DNA of 64,000 bases from Desulfobulbaceae bacterium (GTDB lineage: Bacteria; Desulfobacterota; Desulfobulbia; Desulfobulbales; Desulfurivibrionaceae). The stretch is taken from NCBI GenBank assembly GCA_004332195.1, contig SJBG01000006.1:51342-115341 (forward strand). Reading direction: 5' to 3'. The notes below the pieces were generated by a model, which was given only the letters and a program-made list of their open reading frames with translations, made no database searches and was not told the origin of the DNA. This document shows, piece after piece, positions 26,199-35,074 of the stretch; position 1 is the stretch's first letter; every line of letters starts with the position of its first letter. The position numbers and the translations under genes are program-made.

Positions 26199-26406
26199 GG
26201 GGCCAACTCCTCGGCAGTAAAATGGTGAGGCCGCCTGGTCGGCGGCGAAACTTTCACCGCACTTTACCGAAAAAATTAACGAGATACCAGGGCAAAAAGT
26301 AATTTATCGTCATTCACCGGCGACAGCCTGAAAAAAAACCGGCAAACCGTATCAGGTTAAGCAAGGCGGCCTTGACCATGCCGCTGCTTCCGGCTAGCCT
26401 GAGATC

Positions 26407-26718
26407 ATGAGCATCAACAACAATCCTTATGAGCTTTATAAACTGCTGCCCAAAACCAACTGTGGTCGCTGCCTCCTGCCTTCCTGCCTCGCCTTTGCGG
26501 CGGCGGTGATTCGGGGACACCTTCGACCCGACGCTTGCCCTGATCTGGCCCGAGAAACTCTGCTGTTTGCCAAGCGTTGCGAAGAACCATGGCGTCAGTT
26601 GGCCGATGAACACGGCGAAGACTATTTTGCCCTGTTGACCATGTTTGGGGCCCAGCAGGTCGAACCGGCCTCCAAAGAGAGGGAAGTTGACGATGCTCGG
26701 CGAATTTACACCTTTTAA
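26407..26718 (+). CDS. Small 4Fe-4S domain protein (CFeSP-gamma-like N-terminal Fe-S motif)
   Basis: This 103-residue protein has the pattern LLPKTNCGRCLLPSCLAFAA followed by a Cys-Pro about 17 residues on. This is the PF04060-type [4Fe-4S] motif found at the N-terminus of the corrinoid iron-sulfur protein large subunit and in RnfB. The rest of the chain is short and unassigned. It is probably an electron carrier or cluster-binding accessory protein. Its position near an AcsE-like gene is suggestive but not decisive. The start ATG at 26407 has no clear Shine-Dalgarno. Confidence 0.8.
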   Translation: MSINNNPYELYKLLPKTNCGRCLLPSCLAFAAAVIRGHLRPDACPDLARETLLFAKRCEEPWRQLADEHGEDYFALLTMFGAQQVEPASKEREVDDARRIYTF

Positions 26719-26745
26719 CTTCCTGTCAACTAAGGCGGTAGTCCC

Positions 26746-26776
26746 CCGGTTGCTTGCCTATCAGCCAAGCAACCGG
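26746..26776. terminator. Stem-loop between convergent genes
   Basis: A perfect 11-bp stem (CCGGTTGCTTG and its complement) encloses a 9-base loop. It lies between the Fe-S protein gene and the convergent SprT-like gene, overlapping the last codons of the latter. There is no strong T run on either side, so a terminator role is probable rather than certain. Confidence 0.5.
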
Positions 26777-27966
26777 CCTCGGTTGCCCTCCTGATGATGA
26801 ATGCCCTTGTGAATTACGATTTTGCGACCATCGGCCTGACCAGCCCGGTAGGTGGCCTGGTATAGGCGAGAGCCTTTACCACTGATTTTACGGATATGCG
26901 GAAAACGAGTGTTCAAAAAATCCTGCAAGCCCTGGTCGCCGGCGCAGACCAGACCGCTGCAGGTGGAATCGGCGGCAGCCGGGTTGGTGTCGGCGGCTAG
27001 CGCCGCGTCTCGAGCAACGGTTAAGTCGCGATTGCTGACCACCTTTTCCTGTTGCTGTAATTTTTCCCGAAAACCGTTTAACACCCCAATATAATATGAA
27101 TTTTTTTCTTTGCCGGTCGCGTGATTAGCTTGCTGGTAGCGGCGCCAAAGTCGGGGTAACAGTCTTTCCAGGAAATGATAGACATATTCGGCCACCGCCA
27201 GGTTTTCTCTGGTTCCAAGCAATTCCAACACCTGCAATTTCCGGTCTTGAGTAGGCTCATAAAGGGAATAACTCAGGGTGTTGACGTAGAAAAAACTCTG
27301 GAGTAAAGCCGCCAGGTAACGGTGATGGGGTAAGCGCCGCAAACGACCGGTGTTGATTACCAGATAGTCGTAATCCATCCCAACGGCGGATCCGACCCGG
27401 TTGCCGCCGCATTCACCCGCGGGCCCGGCGGCCGGCTTGGCAGCCAGCCGCTCCAGGTTGTGACGGCGCATCAAGTCCCCGGCTTTGGTCATGGCCAGGG
27501 TGGACTCATATTCGTTGGCGCTGCCCGCCAGGGCCAATAGTTTTTCGATTTTCACGACGATGGGGGAGGACGATGACAGCTCTTTGGCCCCTCCGAACAA
27601 TAAACGGGGAATCTCACTTTTGGCTCGGCGAAATTGAGGATGAACCCCCAAACGGCGGCAGGCCTTCTGAAAGACCGGACCATGGGGAGGCTCACCGCGG
27701 CGATCCATGATCTGATCGACCAACTGATGACTCATTTCGTGCTTGAGCACCTCTAAAACCACATCCCAGCTATGCTCCCGAACCAACCAGGCGGCGACCT
27801 GCAGCACTCCTGGTGATGGTTCGGCCTGCCAGGAGCCGGCCCGACTTTTGCCCTCGGCAATCACCAGCAGCGGGATCGGCATCTCCACCCGGTAATAAGC
27901 GCAAAGCCGTTTGTGTTCATAAACCAACTGACGTTGCCATCGTCGATATAAAGTTGTTTCGTTCAC
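26761..27966 (-). CDS. SprT-like zinc metallopeptidase domain with DUF2786 region
   Basis: This 401-residue protein has an N-terminal SprT-like domain with the zinc motif HEMSH at residues 76-80 and GEPPHGPVFQKACRRLG. A DUF2786-type helical segment follows (VKIEKLLALAGSANEYESTL, AMTKAGDLMRRHNL). The remaining C-terminal part is uncharacterised, ends in basic residues, and includes SGKGSRLYQATYRAG. The biological role is unknown; SprT-fold proteases in other systems act on DNA-protein crosslinks, but that is not shown here. The start codon is GTG at 27964-27966, giving MNETTLYRRWQRQL. Confidence 0.82.
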   Translation of the reverse strand: MNETTLYRRWQRQLVYEHKRLCAYYRVEMPIPLLVIAEGKSRAGSWQAEPSPGVLQVAAWLVREHSWDVVLEVLKHEMSHQLVDQIMDRRGEPPHGPVFQKACRRLGVHPQFRRAKSEIPRLLFGGAKELSSSSPIVVKIEKLLALAGSANEYESTLAMTKAGDLMRRHNLERLAAKPAAGPAGECGGNRVGSAVGMDYDYLVINTGRLRRLPHHRYLAALLQSFFYVNTLSYSLYEPTQDRKLQVLELLGTRENLAVAEYVYHFLERLLPRLWRRYQQANHATGKEKNSYYIGVLNGFREKLQQQEKVVSNRDLTVARDAALAADTNPAAADSTCSGLVCAGDQGLQDFLNTRFPHIRKISGKGSRLYQATYRAGQADGRKIVIHKGIHHQEGNRGRLLG

Positions 27967-28032
27967 GTTAGGTTACTAGCCTCAACAACAAGAAAAACAT
28001 TATGCCGTTGGGGCAAAAAAAACCTGCATTAT

Positions 28033-28224
28033 TTATGCGCCGGCACCCGGCGCGCAGCCAACCGTCACGGGACCATAGTCCTCCCGAAATTTTACCAAGG
28101 CGTCTCTTTCCCCTTCAGCCTCCGACCACGACCTGAGCGAATGGGCCGAGCCATCGAACGGACCCAGTCCGGGGACGGTTTCGTCGGCGCTGCGATGACC
28201 TGTGGCAATTAAGAGGTAATCATT
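28033..28224 (-). pseudogene. Fragment of a sulfide:quinone-reductase-like FAD/NAD oxidoreductase
   Basis: The frame that overlaps the end of hom reads NDYLLIATGHRSADETVPGL, followed by a block ending GPVTVGCAPGAGA. These resemble the internal part of SQR/FCSD-type flavoprotein disulfide reductases (the ATG motif and the GPVxVGxxPGA segment). The start and most of the gene (around 350 residues) are missing, so only about 55-60 residues survive. It has no ribosome-binding site of its own. It is best read as a decayed remnant abutting hom; that identification rests on motif memory. Confidence 0.5.
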
Positions 28225-29510
28225 CGGATTTTCACCGTTGGGGCAGCGCAAACATCCAGGGCGTCGATTTTCGCTAACGCCGCTCGAACCGCGTCCTCAC
28301 GCGCTTCATAGACCCGCATCATCACCGGCACCACTCCCTGCTTATCCCGGCCCTGCTGGAGAACCGACTGAATACTGATCCCATGCTTGCCTAAAATTCC
28401 GGTGATGACGGCAAGAACCCCCGGTTTATTCTGCACCGTCACCCGAAAATAGTAGGGACAACGCAGACGGTCCAAGGGGGTAATTTCAACCTCGCGTAAG
28501 TTTTCAGATCGATAACCCAGACTTGGCACCCGATTAACCGCGCCGTTGATAATGTTGCGGGCAATATCAACAATATCACTCACCACCGCACTACCGGTGG
28601 GCATCTTGCCCGCGCCCTGACCGTAAAGCAGGACATCGCCCACCGTATCCCCGGTAAATCGAATGGCGTTAAAGGCTCCACCAATATTGGCCAGCAACTC
28701 CTGATTGGAGATCATGGTGGGATGAACCCGGGCTTCATAACTGTCGCCGTGATTACGGCTGATGGCTAACAACTTGATGCGATAACCAAATTCCCGGGCA
28801 AACTCGATATCAATTGGTTCAATCTGGCTGATTCCCTCAGTGCTGACCTGGTCCAGGCGGACGTGCGCGCCATAGGCTATGCTCATTAAAATCACCAGTT
28901 TATGGGCGGCATCAATACCCTCAATGTCGTAGCGGGGATCGGCCTCAGCGTAGCCATGCGCCTGAGCATCCTTGAGTACCGTGGCAAAATCCAATCCCTC
29001 GTCGGTCATGCGGTTAAGGATGTAGTTGGATGTGCCGTTCATGATGCCGACAATGCTTTCAATCCGGTTGGCCACCAACCCTTCCTTAAGAGCCTTGATC
29101 ACCGGGATTCCACCACCAACGCTGGCTTCAAAGCCAACCTCGACATTTTTAGTCGCCGCCGCGGTAAAAATCTCCCTGCCGTGTTGTGAAATAAGAGCCT
29201 TGTTGGCGGTTACAACGTGTTTGCCCTGAGCAATGGCTTGCAAAATAAAAGTTTTGGCCGGTTCGATTCCGCCGATTAGTTCCACCACAATATCAAGGTC
29301 GGGGGCAGTTAACACCTGTTCAGCGTCTCGGGTCAATTCCACCCCGGCGTGCTCCCGCGGCAATTTGGTCAGATTCAGGTCCGCCACTCTCACCAGGCGG
29401 ATGTCGGCGCCGGTTTTGCGCCGTAATCTTGTCGCCTGCATCCTCAACACCTCGGCGGTGCCACTGCCCACCGTACCAAAACCAATCAACCCCACCCGGA
29501 TTTCTCTCAT
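28209..29510 (-). CDS. hom: Homoserine dehydrogenase
   Basis: The enzyme reduces aspartate semialdehyde to homoserine for threonine and methionine. The 433-residue product has the N-terminal Rossmann motif VGLIGFGTVGSG, the VTANKALIS block, the catalytic-domain blocks GIMNGTSNYIL and YAEADPRYDIEG with the substrate-binding Asp/Lys region, and a C-terminal ACT regulatory domain (KPGVLAVITGILGKHGISI). ATG at 29508-29510 follows GAGG; a TTG one codon earlier is possible. The 3' end overlaps an SQR-like gene fragment, so the last residues may be altered. Confidence 0.95.
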   Translation of the reverse strand: MREIRVGLIGFGTVGSGTAEVLRMQATRLRRKTGADIRLVRVADLNLTKLPREHAGVELTRDAEQVLTAPDLDIVVELIGGIEPAKTFILQAIAQGKHVVTANKALISQHGREIFTAAATKNVEVGFEASVGGGIPVIKALKEGLVANRIESIVGIMNGTSNYILNRMTDEGLDFATVLKDAQAHGYAEADPRYDIEGIDAAHKLVILMSIAYGAHVRLDQVSTEGISQIEPIDIEFAREFGYRIKLLAISRNHGDSYEARVHPTMISNQELLANIGGAFNAIRFTGDTVGDVLLYGQGAGKMPTGSAVVSDIVDIARNIINGAVNRVPSLGYRSENLREVEITPLDRLRCPYYFRVTVQNKPGVLAVITGILGKHGISIQSVLQQGRDKQGVVPVMMRVYEAREDAVRAALAKIDALDVCAAPTVKIRMITS

Positions 29511-29751
29511 CAACTTGCCTCTGCAATAAAATAACTAAACCGGATACGGCGGTTTCCGATTTTTTACGAAAATTACACAGAATTAACCCTCAACACCTTA
29601 TGATATTTCGGGAACCGCTGAACCAAACTGGCTAGGTATCGCCGACCGCCCGACACCCGGTTATCCAGTCGCGCAAAGTCGCTCGGTCAAAGCTAAGAAA
29701 CCCCAGGAATACCTTCTTTGGGTCATGATGTCAAAACCTAATGAACCGATA

Positions 29752-29780
29752 TTGACTTCGGCTGCAATAAAGAGTATCTT
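29752..29780 (+). promoter_or_regulatory. Candidate sigma70 promoter of the tol operon
   Basis: TTGACT (29752-29757) and TATCTT (29775-29780) are 17 bases apart, about 60 bases upstream of the tolQ start. It lies near the end of the gene-free stretch 29511-29841, the rest of which shows nothing recognisable. Confidence 0.4.
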
Positions 29781-29841
29781 TAGGGCGGTTCGTAAAATCA
29801 GGAGTCCAAATTAATGGCTCAAACCAAGGGAAAGTTTTGCG

Positions 29842-30540
29842 ATGAATGTTTTAACCATGTTCATGGACGCCGGGATAACAATTAAAAGCATTGTTCTGCT
29901 GTTGATTTTTTTCTCGCTGTACTCTTGGTACATAGTCTTTCAAAAACAAGCGCTGTATCGCCGGATTCGCCTGGAGTCCGCTGGATTTGTCAAGAAGTTC
30001 TGGCAGTGCAAAGATCTGGCCGAAGCCTATAAAGCCGCCAAAGAAAATAACACGCCCCCTGAGGCCATGATTTTCCAGGCAGCCTACCGGGAACTGCAAA
30101 AACTAAACAAAACTAAAGGACCAGAATCCCATCTGGGCAACCGCCTGGCCGGCATGGAGCCGCTAAAAAGAGCAGTGAGCAAAAGCCTGAGCATCGAGAT
30201 ATCCCGCTTGGGGCACTCCCTGCCCTTTTTAGCCTCCATTGGCAGTGCCAGCCCATTTATCGGCTTGCTTGGAACGGTTTGGGGGATTATGCACGCTTTT
30301 CACGAAATTGGAGTGCGCGGTTCGGCCTCGCTGGCCGCTATCGCCCCAGGAATTTCAGAAGCCCTGGTGGTAACCGTGGTAGGCTTGGCGGTGGCAATTC
30401 CGGCGGTTCTTTTTTACAACCACTACACTAGTCAGCTAGCCGTCATCGAAGAAAATTCGCAGGCTTTTGCCGCCGATTTTCTTAACCTCATCGAACGTGA
30501 ATTTCTTGCCCGCCAGGCCACCGCAGCCGAGCGAAATTAA
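29842..30540 (+). CDS. tolQ: TolQ/ExbB proton-channel subunit
   Basis: TolQ with TolR forms the inner-membrane motor that uses the proton gradient to energise TolA during envelope constriction. The 232-residue product has three membrane spans (about residues 13-33, 127-150 and 165-190) and the conserved segment GSASPFIGLLGTVWGIMHAF plus ISEALVVTVVGLAVAIPAV. The following tolR, tolA/tonB, tolB and cpoB genes identify it as TolQ rather than ExbB. ATG at 29842 is preceded by a GGGAAAG sequence. Confidence 0.93.
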   Translation: MNVLTMFMDAGITIKSIVLLLIFFSLYSWYIVFQKQALYRRIRLESAGFVKKFWQCKDLAEAYKAAKENNTPPEAMIFQAAYRELQKLNKTKGPESHLGNRLAGMEPLKRAVSKSLSIEISRLGHSLPFLASIGSASPFIGLLGTVWGIMHAFHEIGVRGSASLAAIAPGISEALVVTVVGLAVAIPAVLFYNHYTSQLAVIEENSQAFAADFLNLIEREFLARQATAAERN

Positions 30541-30559
30541 AACGGACAGGAACTGAATT

Positions 30560-30985
30560 ATGGCCTTTGATTTTCCTCCGCTCAAAAAAAATCCCCGGCG
30601 ATTGGTGGCGGAAATTAACGTCGCCCCCTTGGTTGACGTCATGCTGATACTGTTGATCACTTTCATGATTGCCGCCCCGATGATGATTCAAGGCGTGGAG
30701 GTCGATCTACCGGAAACCACGGCCCAACCCCTACGCCAAGCTGAAAATTCAGTGGTAATCAGCATCAACAAGGACGGAGAAATTTATTTTGAGGATATCA
30801 GGAGTAGTCAACTTCTCCTGCAGCAACAACTGGCAGCCCTGGCTCAACGACTGGGCACTGATCAGATTATTCTGCTTCGGGCCGACCAGGGTGTCCTTTA
30901 CGGCCTGGTAGTCGCGGTAATGACTGATATTAAAAACGCCGGTTTTGATCAACTGGGTATGATTACCCAAACTCCCAGCCCATAA
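30560..30985 (+). CDS. tolR: TolR/ExbD
   Basis: This 141-residue partner of TolQ has one N-terminal membrane span carrying the essential Asp (INVAPLVDVMLILLITFM, Asp26) and a periplasmic domain (VVISINKDGEIYFEDI, IILLRADQGVLYGLVVAVM). The sequence fits the TolR/ExbD family closely. It starts 20 bases after tolQ, and the next gene starts 12 bases after its stop, so all lie on one transcript. Confidence 0.93.
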   Translation: MAFDFPPLKKNPRRLVAEINVAPLVDVMLILLITFMIAAPMMIQGVEVDLPETTAQPLRQAENSVVISINKDGEIYFEDIRSSQLLLQQQLAALAQRLGTDQIILLRADQGVLYGLVVAVMTDIKNAGFDQLGMITQTPSP

Positions 30986-30996
30986 ATCAGGTTCAG

Positions 30997-32091
30997 GTGG
31001 TCACCCCAAACACCATAGCAAGCCCGGAACCGTTGCAGGTCAAGGCCTTGCTCCTGGCTGTAGGTCTTCACCTGTTGATCTTGTTGCCGGCCCTGATCGC
31101 CCCCTACCTGTTTTTTTTACCGCAAAAAGCTCCGCAAAAAATTCACACCGTCAATCTGTTCACCGTGGCGGAACTGGCATCTCCGCCTCTTGCCCCGCCG
31201 ATCCCAGCCCAAACTCCAGCTCTCCGGCCCACCTCGTCGCCCCACGAGTCCGTAAGTCCACAAGAGCCGCCGACCCCCTCCGAGACAATCGTTGCGAAAT
31301 TGCCGGCACCGCCACCAACCCTATTGCCACAGCCAACACCCACGCCCGTCGAGCCGGAGCCGCGGGCAACCCCGGCAGCGCCCACACCCGCTCCCGTTCA
31401 ACCCGTCACCATCGCTCCCAGGACACCGGTCAAAGCGGCGCCGACCCCGCCCCCCCTCCCCGTTACCACTCGACCACTGCGCGGCGACGATGACGTCCGG
31501 CGGCTTGCCCAGTTAAGACAATCATTACTGCTTAAAGCCCAGGCCCAGGAGGCGGCTCATCGCGCCAAAGACGCCCAGCGACAAGCGGTGGCGGCAGTTC
31601 AGGATGCCATTTGGGCCCAAACGCCCGTTGTCCGACCTGATCTCACGTCAGTCGTAACAGGCGCGGCTTCGGCAACCGCCACGATGGCTGAGACGACCAG
31701 CGAGCCGCGAAGCGATGCCGGAGTGGAAAAAACCGGTGGGCCGCGGGGCGATGCCGGAGTGGAAAAAACCGGTGGGCCGCGGGGCGATGCCGGAGTGGAA
31801 AAAGCTACCAGGGAGTACCTGATCAGCCTTCATCGTCACGTGCAAAATCACTGGACGCTGCCGGATCTCGCAACCTGGGACCCGAATCTGGTGGCGACCG
31901 TTGTCATCACCATTCGTCGCGACGGCAGTATCCGTAAATCGACGCTTGAAAACCGGACGGAAAACGTGTTCTTTAATCAGTTCGTGCAAACAGCCATCCG
32001 GAAGGCCACCCCCATGCCGCCTTTTCCCGAGGCTCTGCCCCAAAGCGAAATGGAAATCGGACTGCGTTTTCGTCCAGGAGAGGTTTTTTAA
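30997..32091 (+). CDS. tolA: TolA/TonB-type energy-transducing protein
   Basis: This 364-residue protein has one N-terminal membrane span (about residues 11-35), a long Pro/Ala-rich periplasmic linker (to about residue 270) and a C-terminal TonB/TolA-like domain (YLISLHRHVQNHWTLPD, LVATVVITIRRDGSIRKSTL, FVQTAIRKATPMPPFPEAL). It couples the TolQR motor to outer-membrane partners. The C-terminus is of the TonB-like variant common in this phylum, so naming it TolA relies on operon context. The start is GTG. Before the C-terminal domain there are three 36-bp repeats encoding GlyGlyProArgGlyAspAlaGlyValGluLysThr. Confidence 0.85.
   Translation: MVTPNTIASPEPLQVKALLLAVGLHLLILLPALIAPYLFFLPQKAPQKIHTVNLFTVAELASPPLAPPIPAQTPALRPTSSPHESVSPQEPPTPSETIVAKLPAPPPTLLPQPTPTPVEPEPRATPAAPTPAPVQPVTIAPRTPVKAAPTPPPLPVTTRPLRGDDDVRRLAQLRQSLLLKAQAQEAAHRAKDAQRQAVAAVQDAIWAQTPVVRPDLTSVVTGAASATATMAETTSEPRSDAGVEKTGGPRGDAGVEKTGGPRGDAGVEKATREYLISLHRHVQNHWTLPDLATWDPNLVATVVITIRRDGSIRKSTLENRTENVFFNQFVQTAIRKATPMPPFPEALPQSEMEIGLRFRPGEVF
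31700..31804 (+). repeat. Three 36-bp tandem repeats inside tolA
   Basis: The unit beginning GATGCCGGAGTGGAAAAA recurs at 31714, 31750 and 31786, exactly 36 bases apart; the last two units are nearly identical and the first is diverged upstream. The repeats are in frame and lengthen the periplasmic linker by 12 residues each. Confidence 0.92.
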
Positions 32092-32257
32092 GGAGATAAA
32101 AGTATCGCGAATCTCTTAAAAACTCTAAAAAACGACTTTTCTTCCGTCGTAAATCGTTGAATCAACGACGCCAATTTTGGCGATTTCGATTTTTTTTTTA
32201 CGCAACTATCGTTGTTAATTCGGCAATATTAATTCGGGATCTTTTCAGGATTTAATC

Positions 32258-33550
32258 ATGAAAATCAGAAATCTGATGCTGCTGTTGGCCCCGCTGCTGC
32301 TGTGTTTATTGATCAGCGGTCCGGTCTCCGCCAGGGTTTACCTGGATATCACCGCGCCACAGTTGCGTAAAATAAACCTGGCGGTTCCACCTTTTGTTGA
32401 TCAGAGCAAACCCGCCGCACCCACCGTCGAGGGACGGATGATGGCCGATATTATGGGCCGAGCTCTTGATCTTCACGGTTTTGTCTCCCTCATCGACCCC
32501 AAATTTTATGGTGAACGCCAGGATGCCGACTGGGTTCAACATGGGGTCGAGTTTGTGGTTAAAGGCCTTTATCGCCAAGATGGCGAGGTATTCACCTTGG
32601 AGTTAAAGTTGCTGGACATCACGGGAGGACGGATGATTCACCGCCGCCACCTCCAGACCTCCGGGGAAATGACTCGGCAAGCGATCCTGCGTTATGCCGA
32701 TGAGGTGGTGGCGGTGTTGACCGGGGAAAAAGGAATCAGCCAAAGCAAAATAGCCTTTGTTTCCAGTGCCGGCGGCCATAAGGAGGTATACTTGGCTGAT
32801 ATTTTAGGTGACCATGTCCGCCAGGTCACCCGGCACCAGTTTTTGGCGCTGTCGCCGCGTTTTACCCCGGACGGTAAATATCTTACCTATACCTCGCATC
32901 ATCATGGCAATGCGGATCTCTATAAGACCTGTTTTCGGGAACTTAGGACTACCCGGGCCATTTCCCGCTGGGCTGGTCTTAATCTCGCCCCATCTTGGTT
33001 GCCAGGTGGCGATCAGATGATTTTAACCCTCAGTCGAGACGGCAACCCGGACCTTTATCTGGCGGCAAGTGAGGGGGCGATTATCCGGCGTCTTACCCAT
33101 GGCGAAGGGGTTAATGTTTCACCCAGTTTGGCTCCCGATGGGCGTCGTTTGGCTTTCGTCTCCGATCGTGGCGGCACGCCTCAGATTTTCATCATGGATC
33201 TAGAGACCATGGCGATTCAACGCTTAACCTTTCAGGGCAACCATAATACCACCCCTGACTGGTCTCCCGATGGTCGGTTCATCGCCTATACCGGTCGGAC
33301 CGGGGAGGCTTTACATATTTTTATTATTCGCCCCGAAGGCGGACCGCCAACCCAGATTACCCGCACTTGGGGCCAGCACGAAGGCCCGAGTTGGTCCCCA
33401 GACAGCCGCCAACTGGTGTTTTCCCGTCAACGGCACGACCGGGAGGAAATCTGCGCCATCTTTATCGATGGCAGCGGCCTGCGAGTGCTCTTTGCCGATC
33501 AGCCTGGTAATCATTCCATGCCCCGATGGTCTCCCCGCTTGAGCCAGTAG
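32258..33550 (+). CDS. tolB: TolB periplasmic beta-propeller
   Basis: TolB is the periplasmic member of the Tol-Pal system. The 430-residue product has a Sec signal peptide (about residues 1-25, ending VSA), an N-terminal TolB domain (KINLAVPPFVDQ, GVEFVVKGLYR) and a C-terminal propeller with repeated blade motifs such as SPRFTPDGKYLTYTS, SPSLAPDGRRLAFVSDR and TPDWSPDGRFIAYTG. The 166-base gap after tolA holds a weak stem (CGCCA/TGGCG at 32169-32182) followed by a T-rich run, so partial termination before tolB is possible. Confidence 0.94.
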   Translation: MKIRNLMLLLAPLLLCLLISGPVSARVYLDITAPQLRKINLAVPPFVDQSKPAAPTVEGRMMADIMGRALDLHGFVSLIDPKFYGERQDADWVQHGVEFVVKGLYRQDGEVFTLELKLLDITGGRMIHRRHLQTSGEMTRQAILRYADEVVAVLTGEKGISQSKIAFVSSAGGHKEVYLADILGDHVRQVTRHQFLALSPRFTPDGKYLTYTSHHHGNADLYKTCFRELRTTRAISRWAGLNLAPSWLPGGDQMILTLSRDGNPDLYLAASEGAIIRRLTHGEGVNVSPSLAPDGRRLAFVSDRGGTPQIFIMDLETMAIQRLTFQGNHNTTPDWSPDGRFIAYTGRTGEALHIFIIRPEGGPPTQITRTWGQHEGPSWSPDSRQLVFSRQRHDREEICAIFIDGSGLRVLFADQPGNHSMPRWSPRLSQ

Positions 33551-33676
33551 GGGTAAACCCGGGCGTTTGCTCCTGGAACTTTAAATAAACTTACCTGCGA
33601 CGCGACCACAATACGAACTGGAAGGGATCAAGGTCGTATTGAGATAAGCGCAAAATTGCACTGCGGAGGTGTTACG

Positions 33677-34945
33677 ATGAAAAGCAAGATACTCAATTGT
33701 ACCCTGCTACTCGGGCTCAGCCCATTTTTGGTTCAATGTGTGGCCTTGGAAGAGGATGTCAGGGGCTTGGACTTAAGAACCCGCACCCTGGACAGTCGCC
33801 TCGCCGAAGTCGCACGATTCAATGAGGCCGACCGGGAAACTGCCCGGCACCAGGCCGCTATCCAGGCCCGAATGGGCGGTGAATTGCAGGGAATCAACAA
33901 CCGCCTGCTCCAACACGAGGCCCGAATGGACGAGGCCCAACATCAGCAAGAGCGGTTCCAGGAACGAAACGTTGAAGCTGATCAGAACCTGCGGGTGCGC
34001 CTGGATCATGTAGATATCAAGCTCCAGGAAATCACCGGCAGCATCGAAGAGCTGAACCGGCAATTGACCACATCCTTTAATGAATTGCAGGCCGGACAGG
34101 AAGAAAACCAGCGACGGCTCCTGGAAGCTCAAGAGCAGAGAGCTCGAGAAGCGGCCGAACGGGCGGCGACCGCGGCCGCCGCGGCCCGAGCGGCGGAACA
34201 GGCCCGCCGGCAAGCGGAAGAGCGTGCCCTGGCGGCGGAACAGGCCCGCCTGGCAGCGGAACGCGCCCGCGAGATCGAACGACAGACTCAAGAAGCCGCG
34301 GCAGCTATCACCCACCAAGGGCCAAGAGAAATTGTTGCCAAACAGGTCAAACAGAGATTTGCAACAGTCCAGACCACCATGACGGATACCCCCCCAGAGC
34401 GCAAGCCCGCCCCGACCCCAACTGCGCCAGCGTTAAGCCCGCCACCGGCCCCGATCGCGCCCGCCGTCCCGGTAATCCCCACCCCGGCGCCCCCCGCTCC
34501 GGCGCCCCCAGCTCCGACTCCTCCCGCCCCGGCGCCCCCCGCTCCGGTGATCGCGGACTCTCAAGCTACCGGCCCGGGCGTTGAACACTACCTTCAGGGA
34601 CTCGAGCACCTGCGCAACAACAACTACCGGGAAGCTTATGCCGCCTTTGTCCGCTACCTGGATCTGGCGCCGGAAGGCGAGATGGCCGGAGATGCTCATT
34701 ACCTGTTGGCCGATAGTCTTTACCAGCAACAGGAATACGAGCTGGCCATCCTCGAGTTCCAAAAGGTGATTGCCAGTTTTGCCGACCACGCCAGAGTCCC
34801 GGCGGCCCTGCTTCGCCAAGCTATGGCCTTCGAAAAATTGCGCGAACCATCCACTGCGACCATCGTTTACGAACGGTTGATCAGCGAATTTCCCCACAGC
34901 GAAGAAGCTCGAAAAGCCAGGGAGAACCTCAATAAAATACGCTAA
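33677..34945 (+). CDS. cpoB: CpoB/YbgF-type Tol-associated periplasmic protein
   Basis: CpoB links the Tol system to peptidoglycan synthesis at the septum. The roughly 422-residue product begins with a hydrophobic export signal. A long coiled coil follows (about residues 25-200, with an extended Ala/Arg/Glu-rich helix), then a Pro/Ala-rich linker and a C-terminal TPR domain (YLQGLEHLRNNNYREAYAAF, GDAHYLLADSLYQQQEYELA). The coiled coil and linker make it much longer than E. coli CpoB (about 260 residues). A Cys follows the signal (LVQC) but the lipobox is imperfect. ATG at 33677 is chosen; a TTG seven codons earlier precedes the GGAGG and is less likely. Confidence 0.88.
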   Translation: MKSKILNCTLLLGLSPFLVQCVALEEDVRGLDLRTRTLDSRLAEVARFNEADRETARHQAAIQARMGGELQGINNRLLQHEARMDEAQHQQERFQERNVEADQNLRVRLDHVDIKLQEITGSIEELNRQLTTSFNELQAGQEENQRRLLEAQEQRAREAAERAATAAAAARAAEQARRQAEERALAAEQARLAAERAREIERQTQEAAAAITHQGPREIVAKQVKQRFATVQTTMTDTPPERKPAPTPTAPALSPPPAPIAPAVPVIPTPAPPAPAPPAPTPPAPAPPAPVIADSQATGPGVEHYLQGLEHLRNNNYREAYAAFVRYLDLAPEGEMAGDAHYLLADSLYQQQEYELAILEFQKVIASFADHARVPAALLRQAMAFEKLREPSTATIVYERLISEFPHSEEARKARENLNKIR

Positions 34946-35003
34946 AAACACTAAGGGCCAGGTAAAGGTCGCGGTTCTCATTTACCAATAACCCATTAAA
35001 ACA

Positions 35004-35044
35004 CCAAGGGCCGAATCGGGCGTGATTCCCAGTCCGGCCCCTGG
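35004..35044 (-). terminator. Stem-loop between cpoB and ppsA
   Basis: CCAAGGGCCG (35004-35013) pairs with CGGCCCCTGG (35035-35044) with one mismatch, and an inner GAATC/GATTC pair stabilises the loop. On the minus strand a TGTTTTAATG run follows, so it may end the ppsA transcript; it lies 31 bases beyond the ppsA stop codon. Confidence 0.45.
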
Positions 35045-35074
35045 TCTGGCGCGGTTAACGCAAACAAAGCACGT

